A stretch of DNA of 64,000 nt, taken from NCBI GenBank assembly GCA_027625915.1, contig JANTQA010000008.1, positions 7,185,501 through 7,249,500 of the forward strand, written 5' to 3'. Position numbers and translations under genes: made by a program. How positions within the stretch are numbered: the stretch's first letter is position 1; every line of letters starts with the position of its first letter. The stretch comes from Anaeramoeba flamelloides (lineage: Eukaryota > Metamonada > Anaeramoebidae). The notes below the pieces were generated by a model. The model was not told the DNA's origin, ran no database searches, and saw only the letters and a list, made by a program, of their open reading frames with translations. Below are positions 25,816 to 36,047 of this stretch, piece after piece.

Positions 25816-26966
25816 GAAAAATAACACTGCACCATTTGATCTTTTAACGAAGATCAAATGAAATTTCAATAGAAATAACCATGACTATCAACAATAATTT
25901 TTATTTTATCAATAAAATTAGAATAACACATTTCTTTTAAAAGTAAATATCGATCTAGCAATAAAAAAAAATTTTTTGAAAAAGAAATAGATTTGTAAAA
26001 AAATTGAAAAAAAAAAAGAAAAAACTGAAAAAGGGATTACAATTTTGAAAATTTATAAAATAATTTTTTTCTTTTTATACCCATCCAAACCTTTCAAAAA
26101 CATGTAAATTATTCTCCACAACTGGGCCCCGTCAAATGGAAATTGATTTTGAAACAGACAAATTATTATTTTCAAAACAGTATTAAAAAATTGAAAATAT
26201 GTTAATTACATTAAATAAAAAAAAAAAAAAAGAAAAAGAAAATTAATTTCTTCGTTATTTGAAATAAATAATAAAAACGAATCAAAGAGTAAATAGTAAA
26301 ATCAACTGTAATTCAAAAGATAAAACTGAACTCAAAAAATAAACAAGCAATACATATAAAGAGAATTATCAAATTTTAAGGGCTGTGAAAGTTGGTAAAC
26401 TTTCTAGAATATAAAAGAATTGAGAAAAATAAAATACTTAACTCTATTCTTTTAAATTCTGGAATTATAATGTTACTCTTTCTTGCATTTTTTGTTTATT
26501 TGTAAAATGAATATATTTTACAATAAAACAGAAAACCTCAAGAAAAATACTTTAAGTTTTTTTTAATAAAAGACATTAACTGAAAATTAAATAATTTTAT
26601 TATTATTTATTTATAGAAAGGAGTAATTAAAGAAAAATCATCAAATAAAAAAAGAGAAGAAGAAAAATAATTAAAATATATATAAAAAATAAATTTATCA
26701 TTTTCATGAACAATTAGAAACTATCCACGTCCTGAATAAAGGAGGAGCAAAAAAAACATAGAAAGATTATCGATTATAGATAAAAACTCCAAAAACTGTG
26801 ATTAATAAATTGGTATTCCACGACTCTCAGAGTGGGGGCACTGGGTGCCCGAATTTATATATTTTTTATTATTTAAAAATTTTTTGTTTTCACTTTATTT
26901 TTATTATTTTTTCTTTATTACCTTAAGTTTTCTAAACATAAGAGTTTTGATCAAAAATTACCGACA

Positions 26967-27414
26967 AGCGTACTAAATTTCATAATTTTGATTAGTCATG
27001 TTGAAGAGTTTCTGTGTATTTTTTCTAAGAATAACTTTTTCATATAATTTCTTATCTATAATTTTTGATAATTTTTTTTTCCATTTGATTCTGATAAATT
27101 TATACCTTTCACAATACCAAATGAAGTGGTTAATATTTTCATAATAATGAGTACAATAATCGCATTTTTTGCATTTTTCTTTTATTATATATGTGTAATA
27201 TTCATATTTATTTTTTTAAAACATATGAGTATCAATTTAATCCATTTGCAAAGGTTCTAAATTTGAGAAATGTAGTACTTGATTTAAATTTTAGATAATT
27301 TTTAATTTTAAAATTAAATTTTTCATTTTTGATAATTTTGTAGTATTCTTTTATTTTCCAACTTAGATTGTTTTTCAAATTATTTAGATATACATTTTTT
27401 ATCTTTTTTTTTAA
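26967..27414 (-). mobile_element. LINE (non-LTR) ORF2 C-terminal fragment, decayed
   Basis: On the minus strand, about 27414 down to 27252 reads a helical stretch with W-K-I-K-E-Y-Y and then YLKFKSSTTFLKFRTFANGL. After a one-base frame change near 27235, and an in-frame stop near 27225, the frame continues as CKKCDYC, then NINHFIWYCERYKFIRIKW, and ends at a TAG near 26967. The C-x2-C ... H-x4-C arrangement after an R-x-x-x-x-N block is the usual zinc-binding tail downstream of a LINE reverse transcriptase. Catalytic RT and endonuclease parts are absent, as expected for a 5'-truncated copy. No clear poly(A) tail or target duplication was identified. Confidence 0.65.
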
Positions 27415-28093
27415 AACAAAATTAAATAAATTTACAGTTTATACCAAAAATTGAAAAAAAACTAATAGCTCTAAGATGAAATTACCCCCTCCGTTCGAAA
27501 TAACAATAATTAAAATAATAACAAATAATAGTACATGTCAAAAAGTAATTTTTTTTACAACCTACTTTACTAAATTTCCACTTTAAATTCAATTATGTTT
27601 AAACCATTCCTCTCAATTCTAGAATACTTTAAAAGGAAGTGTAAAGTAATATTAATAAGATGGCTTTGATTTTTCAACCTTTTCAAGGTAAATTTCGAAT
27701 TTGGAAAAAAAGAAAAATTGTATACCAAAATTTGGAAAAAAAAACTTGATTATAAAGAGAATATGTTTTCTGGACTCGGCACCCCCCCCCGTAAGCTAAT
27801 AAGTGGGTTTTAGGTAATAAAGGGTATTTCCACAAGGGAATAAAAGACACATGCCCCTTAAGGAGGCAGTGGCCATAAAGTTAATTTTTTTATAGATTTC
27901 ACAAAGGATCAGAAAATAAAATGAGAAAAATAATAGAAAAAAAATTCTTTTCTTTATTTAAAGTAATTTTTTTTTCTCGAAAAAACAAAAACAAAAACTA
28001 AAAAACTTTTTGTTTTTTATGTATAAACATAAAATTATTTTACTTTTGTAAAAAATGTAAAATTATAAAGCAATATTAAATTTTCATTTAATA

Positions 28094-31000
28094 TTATTTT
28101 AAAATTATAACACAAGAGGAAGGTACATACCCCTGCATTCCATTTTTTTCCACAAGGTACCACTGCGCAGTATATTTTTTTAATAGAATCAAATTTTCTC
28201 CTTTTTGTATTGATAAAACTTTTTTCAATTTTTTTGGATTCAGATATGTTTTTGTTGCCTGCAAATAATTTGTGTTTTTATTTGGATCTTTCCGTTTAGA
28301 TTTATTTGTATTATTAACCTTTGACGAGTCGTTATGATGGTTTGATATTTTCGCTTTTGGGAACCCCTTCTCTGGGCTAGAATAGGCTCTTTTTTTTGCA
28401 ATTTTATTTTTTTTTGATTCCAAGCCTTTGGTTGTAACGATTTTTTTACCTCGAGATAATGAATTGTTACTAGTGTTATTCTTTTTGATTTTTTTGAAAT
28501 AATTTTTGGGTAAATATCCAGTTTTTTTATTTTTCATTTTTCCATAGAACCATTCCCCGTCTGTTTTTTTTAGAAATTTAACAATGGCACCCTTTTTAAA
28601 GGTTAAAACATTTGGTTGGTTATAAGGATTGGTAAATGACTCAATTGAAATTAAATATGAGCTTGTTTTAGTTTTGGCTTTTGTTTTGATTTTCTTTTTA
28701 GTTTTCGTTTCATGATCATTATTTTCAATACTCTTATCCTTATTCTTATTCTTATCATTATTCCCAATCAATTTTGGGTTGCTTTTATGTATTTTTGATT
28801 GGTAATGTTTTTTTGTTGTTTCCATTCGAGTCTTTGCCTTGTGTGTTTTTTTCTGCTTTAAATAATTATTAATTTTTTTTTCATTTAATTGGGGTTTTTG
28901 TTGGGTATTTTTCGGGGCATTTTTGCTCTTATAATGATTTATATTTTTTTTATAGAAATTGTGAATAAAGCATAAGCCCTTTTCAGAATTCTTTTTTTCT
29001 CCAAAAAACCACCCTGCTCTTGTGGATTTTTTTAGATAAAGGATTTCTTCGCCCTTTTCATATTGAAGAACATTGTAAAGATTTTGTGGATTCATAAAAC
29101 CGCCTTTTGATATATAAATGACCTCTTGATCGTCCGATTCTTGCAATGATTCAAAATTTTCAATCGATTTCTCGACTTTTGTAGATATGCGTGCATTTTC
29201 TTTCTTTATATTATTCTCTTTTTCGTCCACACGATCTCCTCCACGTTTAATTTCCTTTTCATGATCTTCCGTTTTTATCCAATCAAACATTCTAAAAATA
29301 TTGTTTACAGAAGGTGAAGTTTGTTTAATTCTTGTACTTTGATAATATTTCTCCTTAGTTTTTGTTTTTTTTCTCACATTTTGGATTTCTTTTGGTTTTT
29401 TTTTGGTAGTATTTTGCTGATCATAATTTTTAAAGAAATTACTATTACAATACCCAATTTTACCATTTTTATTTACCCCCTTAAACCAATTTATCGATTT
29501 TGATTCAATTGATTTAATTATGTCACCCTTTTTAAATGTTAATAAATTCCTTAAATTACTATCATTATTAAAAGTTTTTATTGCTATTTTCCACTCTTCT
29601 TCCCTTCTCTTCTTCCCCCCTCCCTTCTTATCCAATGTTTCTTCTTTTGTCCCACGCCCCTCCCCGTCCATTCTTTTATTCATTATTTTTTGATTCAAAT
29701 TATTTTTATATTTTGAATTTAATTGATTTGTTTTTTCTCCCTTTGTATGTACATTATTTAAATCGGCAATGTTTCTCTTTTCAGTGACATACTCTTTTGG
29801 AAAGTTTCCCTTTTCTCCAGTTTTTAAATGTTTTCCAAAGTATAACGTTGCTTTGTCTGTTTTTGAAATAAATTCTATTTCATCATTTTTATGAAAAATT
29901 AAGGTGTTTGTATGTCTAAAATAATTTAAATAATCACGCGTTGCTATATATATCTTATTTGGATCCTGTTTAAGTTTTTTTTGGTTTTCTTTTTGTTTGT
30001 GTTTTTCATTTTGATGCTTTAAATTACTATTATTTTTCTTCCTTTCTTTTTCTGTTTCTTTTTCAATTTTGTTTTTCATTTCTTTTTCAATTTCCTTTTT
30101 CTTTTCCTTATCCCTTTCTCTTTCTAATTGCCTTTCTTTTTCTTTTTCTCTTTTTATTTCTAATTGTTTTTCTCTTTCTTTTTTGTTTTTCATTTCTCTT
30201 TCTTTTTCTTTTTCTTTTTTTCTTTCTCTTTCTCTTTCTCTTTCTCTTTCTCTTTCTCTTTCTTTTTCTCTTTCTCTTTCTTTTTCTCTTTCTCTTTCTT
30301 TTTCTCTTTCTCTTTCTTTTTCTCTTTCTTTTTCTTTTTCTCTTTCTCTTTCTTTTTCTCTTTCTTTTTCTTTTTCAATTTCCTTTTTCCTTTCCCTTTC
30401 TAATTCCCTTTCTTTTTCTCTTTCTTTTTCTCTTTCTTGTTCTCTTTCCCTTTCTCTTTCTTTTTCTCTTTCTCTTTCTTCTTCTTTTTTCATTTTCCTT
30501 TCTTTTTCTCCCTCTTCTTCTTTTAATAGATCATTAAAAATTAAAGACGGTTTTGTAATTTTGATTGGTAATTGGCTCTTATTATTTCCCAATACAGTAG
30601 TATTCTTTTTGTATTTTAAATTGTCATCGTATTTCTTTTCATTTTGATTTGCTCTTCTTTTTCTAACACCCAAATATTGATTTTTTTGTAGATCCTTCCT
30701 CTTTTTAATTTTGGGTGAATAGCCATAATGCAAAATATTTTTAGAGACCAGCCTTCGTGAGCTTTTTGGGTAAGCTGTTTTGCCAATTTTTGGTTTGTTT
30801 GTTTCCTTTGTTTGTAAAACTCCAGTTTGGTCTACTTGATATATGAAATTAGACTTCAAAGGTTTTTTCTTGGGTATTTTTTTTTCATGACTGTTCTTGT
30901 CATTAACTTGCCCAAATTTTTTTTCCCATCTTGCGCCAATTGAATTTCCTTTTTGGATCGAAACGACATTGAGCCCCCTTACTTCGTCTCTTATTTTTTT

Positions 31001-31309
31001 AGATTCAGTTGAAGTACGATCTATGTGTGAAATAAGTGGCCGATAATTGACATTTTTCATATTTTTTGCTTGTCGTTGGTTAGACAATTTTGATCTTTTT
31101 CCCTTTTTGTTTGTATCTTCGATGATAGTGCTATTGCGTTTTGTAGGATGATTCGGATTTTGCACTTGCGTCGATTTGTAGTCTTCTTTCTTTGAATTAT
31201 AAGAACTTGATCCTTTCACCCCAATCGAACGATTTGGGGTTCTTTTTGTTTTGTGTTTGCTATTTTGGTGATGGTTGTTTTTTGTTTTGTAAACTTGAAG
31301 GAATGTCAT
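28094..31309 (-). CDS. Multi-SH3 scaffold protein with long E/K/R helix (1071 aa)
   Basis: Intronless 1071-residue protein. Residues 1-265 are basic and disordered (K/N/S/T/R). Residues about 267-416 are almost only E, K and R in ER/EK alternation, predicted to form a long charged single alpha-helix. Five SH3-like domains follow at about residues 452-508, 572-628, 730-786, 882-936 and 1014-1070. SH3-4 is the most canonical (EWFYG, then GYLPKNYF), and SH3-5 has QWYLVEKNGMQGYVPSS at the extreme C-terminus. SH3-1, -2 and -3 keep the Gly and hydrophobic core but vary at binding positions (LYFG, NWFKG, GWFFG). Linkers are K/N-rich. SH3 domains bind proline-rich peptides, so the protein is probably a cytosolic actin or membrane scaffold. 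That role is inferred, because no enzymatic domain is present. The ATG follows ACTGCA, as in the homeodomain gene. Confidence 0.88.
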   Translation of the reverse strand: MTFLQVYKTKNNHHQNSKHKTKRTPNRSIGVKGSSSYNSKKEDYKSTQVQNPNHPTKRNSTIIEDTNKKGKRSKLSNQRQAKNMKNVNYRPLISHIDRTSTESKKIRDEVRGLNVVSIQKGNSIGARWEKKFGQVNDKNSHEKKIPKKKPLKSNFIYQVDQTGVLQTKETNKPKIGKTAYPKSSRRLVSKNILHYGYSPKIKKRKDLQKNQYLGVRKRRANQNEKKYDDNLKYKKNTTVLGNNKSQLPIKITKPSLIFNDLLKEEEGEKERKMKKEEEREREKEREREREQEREKEREKERELERERKKEIEKEKEREKEREREKEKEREKEREREKEREREKEREREKERERERERERERERKKEKEKEREMKNKKEREKQLEIKREKEKERQLERERDKEKKKEIEKEMKNKIEKETEKERKKNNSNLKHQNEKHKQKENQKKLKQDPNKIYIATRDYLNYFRHTNTLIFHKNDEIEFISKTDKATLYFGKHLKTGEKGNFPKEYVTEKRNIADLNNVHTKGEKTNQLNSKYKNNLNQKIMNKRMDGEGRGTKEETLDKKGGGKKRREEEWKIAIKTFNNDSNLRNLLTFKKGDIIKSIESKSINWFKGVNKNGKIGYCNSNFFKNYDQQNTTKKKPKEIQNVRKKTKTKEKYYQSTRIKQTSPSVNNIFRMFDWIKTEDHEKEIKRGGDRVDEKENNIKKENARISTKVEKSIENFESLQESDDQEVIYISKGGFMNPQNLYNVLQYEKGEEILYLKKSTRAGWFFGEKKNSEKGLCFIHNFYKKNINHYKSKNAPKNTQQKPQLNEKKINNYLKQKKTHKAKTRMETTKKHYQSKIHKSNPKLIGNNDKNKNKDKSIENNDHETKTKKKIKTKAKTKTSSYLISIESFTNPYNQPNVLTFKKGAIVKFLKKTDGEWFYGKMKNKKTGYLPKNYFKKIKKNNTSNNSLSRGKKIVTTKGLESKKNKIAKKRAYSSPEKGFPKAKISNHHNDSSKVNNTNKSKRKDPNKNTNYLQATKTYLNPKKLKKVLSIQKGENLILLKKYTAQWYLVEKNGMQGYVPSSCVIILK
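30096..30515. repeat. Polypyrimidine/polypurine tract coding the E/K/R helix
   Basis: About 420 bp that are almost entirely T and C on the plus strand, in TCTTTT/TCTCTT hexamer units. They lie inside the SH3 gene and encode the alternating E/K/R helix on the minus strand. Other frames through it also stay open on both strands, producing shadow frames. Mirror symmetry and strand asymmetry make it a candidate for triplex formation and length variation. Confidence 0.9.
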
Positions 31310-32649
31310 TGCAGTATTAATTTTTGTTTAAAGGAGATTTGTTCAAGGGAAATACTTTTCTTAATTTTTGCAAAATTCCTAAAATAATTTACCCAAAAAA
31401 TGTTTCAAATTTGACAATTCAATACTTTTATTCTTGTTCCTTCTAAGTTTAATTCTTACGGAGTGTGACAAGTGTTCTTGAATTTCAAATAAATAGGAAT
31501 TTTTTACTTTTCCAAAAAATAAAAATTTATTACATGAAATTAGAAAATCTTCAACAAAAATTATTTTGAAAAAAAATTTCGAATTATTTTTTTTTTAATT
31601 ATGGTCAAGTGATTAGTTAGAAATCTTAATCTGAAATTATCAAAATAATAATAGAATAATATTGTCAAAAACGGATATAATAAATATTATTGAAATAAAA
31701 GGTGTATTTTCTTAAGAAAAAAATTATGATTTAATAAAATATCAAAATAATAAATCACCAAAATATTTGTAATTAAAATTCTTGTATTAATTAAAAAAAT
31801 AATATTTTGAAAAATCTAAGATTTAATACAATGATATAAAAGATATTTTTTCTTTAGAAAATATTTATGAGTTAATAAATTATCAAAAAATAATCAACTT
31901 AAAAATTTTGAAGAAAGTTAATTTAATAAATCGGTTCCAAAACAATAATATCTACTTTTTTTAAAAAATGTTACATTTTTTTTTATATTGGATTAATATT
32001 CTCCAAATTAAGAAATATTCTTAAATATATAAGGGAGTTATATTTTATTTGTTCTTAAAGTTGAATATGAAGTAATTCCTTTAAATTTTTGATATATTGA
32101 AATAATAACATATTAGTATGATTTTTTCCAAGACTAAAATATATAGATATTGAATACTCTTGGAAAATAGTATCAGATTCTCAAATTGGTTTTAAGAAAA
32201 AAATAAGATACAATAATTGTTGTTTTAAGTGTGCCATTTGAAATAGAAAACCTCTCAAAGAAATATCAAAATATTGAATTTTTTATTTTTGTAATTGAAA
32301 TTCAAAAATATTTAAAATGATTAAACGTATATTGTTAGACTATCCCCTGAATAAAAATATTGGGAATCAAAGTATTAATTCTAGTTTAAAAATTATGTTT
32401 CAAAAGTAGTATAAGGAATATATCAAGTAATACTCTACTCTCATTTTTGATTTGGATTTATCGGTCATTTTTCATTTAAATGTTCTACATCTAATAAAAA
32501 CATGTTTATATTTTTACTAATTATTTTATTCTGATAATTAAATGGTTTAATATCATAAATTGATCAAAAAAATTAATGATAATCTTTATATTTATCAAAT
32601 AATTTCGAAACCATACACGATTGATAAAAAACTAAAAATTGAACCAATT

Positions 32650-32756
32650 ATTTGGAATCTAAATATTTAGGAATTTATTTAGAAAAAGGAAAATATTCTA
32701 AAAAAAACTTTAGAAAAGTAAAAGCTATATTTAAAAAAATAACTTATTTTTATTAA
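32650..32756 (+). pseudogene. Possible LINE reverse-transcriptase scrap
   Basis: A short frame reads NYLESKYLGIYLEKGKYSKK and then FRKVKAIFKKI, matching the K-Y-L-G-I-x-L segment of LINE reverse transcriptases. It is about 35 residues, bounded by stops. It could derive from the same element family as the 27-kb fragment, in the opposite orientation. Confidence 0.3.
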
Positions 32757-32833
32757 AAAAAAATTCAATTAAATGGATTAAAATGAAAAAAAAATAATTT
32801 ACAATGCTTTAAAAAATAAGTATATATATTCAA

Positions 32834-33001
32834 TTCCACTTTGAATGTACAAACTTTTAAGAAATTGGAGAAACTCAAATAATCTGAAAGTAAGGTATAT
32901 TTTTTGTTATTTTTTTTTAAAAGTTTATTTTACTAGAATCATAATTTTGTGCCTTAACGGGAATTTTTTATATATCAAATTTCTATTTAAAATGTACAAA
33001 T
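32834..33001. mobile_element. Decayed family A MITE, copy A6
   Basis: Diverged but colinear with the family. TTCCACTTTGAATGTACAAA stands for the left arm, TTTATTTTACTAGAATCATA for the centre and TTTTGTGCCTTAACGGGAAT for the right arm. Its ends are eroded and no TA duplication is provable. Confidence 0.5.
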
Positions 33002-34539
33002 TTAAAGGGGAAATGTTCTGTTTATTATTTATTTTTAATCTCATTCAAAAATATTTTGACCCAATTCATTTTTGAATAAAGTAAAAAGTTACAAAATTCG
33101 TCAAAATTGGTCAAAATTGATCAAAATTATCTAAAATGTAACTTTAAAGATGAGTTATATACTAATAAAACTTTATTTTTAATCTAATATATATGTATAA
33201 ACTCAAAAAAATTTTAGAATTTGGATTTGGATATATTTCAGATAAATTAAAAAATATAGAAATTAGATGAATATAATAATTTGGAAATTGTAAATTTACA
33301 AATAATACATGCTAAACAAATAATTTTAGAGAAAATTAATAACCGTTATTTCTGGGCTTAAAGATCAATAATGTTTATAAATACTGAATAATAATTATAT
33401 TAATTATATCAATAAATAGTCTTATTTCAGAGTTAATTTTGCTATCGGGGGGTTAGTTGAGTATCACAAAGTGCCTCAGTTTTTTCTAATTGGGAAATAA
33501 AAAGAAAACTTTTGAAATTTTCTTTTTTATTTTCTAAAATTAAAAAAAAAACTAGTAATAGTTTTTCCTTTTTTTCTATTTTGTGTGTATATTTTATTGG
33601 TTTTCCAAATAATAATAAAACCCAAGAAACCTTAACAATTTTTTTTCAGAATTCCAAAGAATTGAGTAAAATCTATCAAAAATTTAAAAACAAACAATCG
33701 GAAACCTAACTTCATTTTATAATTCAGAGGAAATTAGTATATAAGGAAGTTTAATCTATCTTTTCCAAATAAACATAAAACTCAAGACCACTCATCCGAA
33801 AGTATTCCAGAATTCAGAAGAATATAAAAAAATATTGTATTTTACTCAAATCTTTTAAATTTAAGCAAAAGGTAACATGGATTTTTTTAAAAAAATTGAG
33901 AAATAAAAAGATATTTCTAAAACATTTTCCTTGTATTTCTTAATTTTTTTTGAAAAAAAACTAGGCAAAAAGGTATAAAAAATATTTTGAAAGAGTTTAC
34001 TTGTTTCAATTTTAAATGAAGAAATTTAAAAATTAAGTAAAAGATATTCTTATTTTCATGAAAAAAAAATAAAATAAAAACAAAATTTTCAAAATTTTCC
34101 AAAAATGGTTCAATCTAGAAAATATTGAAGATATCCATCATTTTCTTCGGGCTTTTCATCCTATTAAAAAAATGAAAATTTTTGATCTAAGAATTAATCC
34201 TAATAAAAAAAAAAAAAAAAAAAATTCATCTTAATAGTACTCAAGTTTTAATTATCTAATATATAATTACTCGGGTCACATTAGTGGTTGAATGAATTGT
34301 TTAATTAATTGGAAAGATATTTCTAATATTCAATCATATCAATTGTAAATCAGTAGATTTTTGTATAATCATTTTCATTTTTACAAAATTTTACATACAT
34401 GAAAAAAATTAGTCTTCCAAAATAAATAATTTACCTTTTTAATTCAAATAAACTCAAATCCCAAATTTCCCAGAGTGTTAAAAAAGGTTAAAAGGGTTAA
34501 AATAAGTCAATTTCCTTGAAAATTAGAAATAATTTTGAT

Positions 34540-35000
34540 TTTTGTAAAATATGGAAATCATTTTTTTATCTGATTATTTTTTTATTTTCACATTATTGTC
34601 CCAATTACATAACCTATTTCATTAGATCAATAATTTCTTATCATAAATTGACATAGTGTTTAACGTTGAGTTGTCCAAATAGAAGAACTCAAATAAAATT
34701 AGTTGATGATATCTAACCATTTGATCGATCAATATTCCTAATAAAATTTAAACAAATTTATCAATGAATTTTTTTGTTTTATTCTCTCCAAAATTTTCAA
34801 CACACCGATAATTTATTTTGTATTGATAATTATTTCTTTTTTGTTTTTCGAGTATTGTAATTTATAAACAATTGTTTTCATTTTAATTGGTGGATGGTTC
34901 TAATTTGGTATTTTTTCTAGAATTGGTTAATAAAGATTTTTTTTTTTTCAAAAAATCGAATTTTGTTCTGTTTAAAATTTTGAATTGGAGTTTAGAAGCA
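34540..35000 (+). repeat. Dispersed repeat family B, copy B3
   Basis: Shares with B4 the series GAAGAACTCAAATAAAATTA, the GATGATATCTAACCATTTGA core, CCTAATAAAATTTAAACAAA, a long AATTTATAAACAATTGTT block and TTCTAGAATTG. Its tail extends further than in B1 and B2. Boundaries are approximate. Confidence 0.5.
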
Positions 35001-35084
35001 AATGTTAAAATTTTCCAAATATTCTTCTTTTGATTTTGTATTTGATCAATAGAAATACCTGAAATTGCAATTAACAAAAAGCTG

Positions 35085-35375
35085 GAACAATAGCAATTCT
35101 GAAACTCTTAAAGTCAATTTTGCTGGGATTGATAAATCATAGCAATAAAAATTCTTTTAAAAAAATTCAATTTACAGAGTTTTTGTAATAATTCTTGTTA
35201 TATAATTGATAGTGTATAAATTTAGATTTAATTTGTTATTTTGAATTCTTTTGTACTTCAAATAATCAATCTAATTTTTAACTTTGTTTTTTTTAAAAGT
35301 AAAAAATAAGTGAAAAAAGATTTGGGATTGGTAGCTTTTAATACTATTTGACAATTAAAAAAAGTGAATCGTTTT
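35085..35375 (+). repeat. Dispersed repeat family D, copy D1
   Basis: Colinear with D2 (49920-50245) and D3 (57235-57560) through AATAATCAATCTAATTTTTA, a T-rich stretch, and a block ending ATTTGACAATTAAAA. It is the most diverged of the three. No coding frame. Confidence 0.4.
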
Positions 35376-36047
35376 TTTTTTTTTTGGTTGACTGATTTTT
35401 TTTGTAATCAATAATTGTTTTTATTTTGGACAATCCTCAAAAGTGAAAAATCGTTAATGAAATTAGAAATAGTCTTTTATACACAAATTGAATTATTTCA
35501 AGTATTACATTGAAAAAAAATTAAATATCTTGGGAACTTTACATTTTAAAAAAATATTCTGTAGAAATATAAACGAAAAAATGAATGAAATATTGATAAA
35601 GTCTCTAAATTAAGAAAGGTGCTTAAATATAATTATTCTTGATCGATCTTTTTAATATTCATCGAAATATATTTTTATTAAATTTTGAAATTCAAATTAG
35701 GTAAGAATTAAACCTTATGATCGATCATTAAAATTTGAAAATTCTACAATTCCTAAAAATTTGATGACAAGAAAGTAGGTTTTTCTTTAGATAAAAATTG
35801 AAAAAGACATAAAACGCCAAATAGAAAACAATAATTTTCTGAAAGGGTAATTATTTATTTTTAACATAAACAATAGTTATGTGTCAATTTGGTTTAATTT
35901 GGTTTACTTTTGATATTGATTATATTTTCATCCAATGATAAAAAGAGAAATTGTTTAGCTCAAGTTTTAGAGTATGAAATAGTAAAGATTGTATAAATGA
36001 TAATTCGTTGAATGGCTTGCTTTTGATTGTTGAATTTATGATTTTGT

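Larger units (their letters stand above)
20805..28093. other. Intergenic with decayed coding remnants
   Basis: About 7.3 kb. Most is featureless AT-rich DNA. From 24.8 kb onward there are protein-like remnants (listed separately): a RasGEF-N-like segment, a possible reverse-transcriptase scrap and a clear LINE C-terminal fragment. Two small G+C-rich patches, at about 26820-26860 and 27770-27880, bracket the LINE fragment. The second includes a C9-10 run. No intact gene was seen. Confidence 0.6.
31310..36047. other. Intergenic, AT-rich, decayed repeats
   Basis: About 4.7 kb between the SH3 gene and the calmodulin-like gene. It contains a possible LINE RT scrap near 32650, a decayed family A element at 32834-33001, family B copy B3 and family D copy D1. 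A G6 run occurs at about 33447. The 33.5-34.1 kb block shares phrases (AAACTCAAGA, TTCCAGAATTCAGAAGAAT) with 48.0-48.5 kb and 26.4-26.5 kb, suggesting another old dispersed repeat. No gene seen. Confidence 0.6.

Noticed and set aside
30069-30647. 192-codon plus-strand frame rich in Ser, Phe and Leu
   Set aside because: It is the antisense shadow of the E/K/R repeat tract of the SH3 gene. The repeat lacks stops in most frames.
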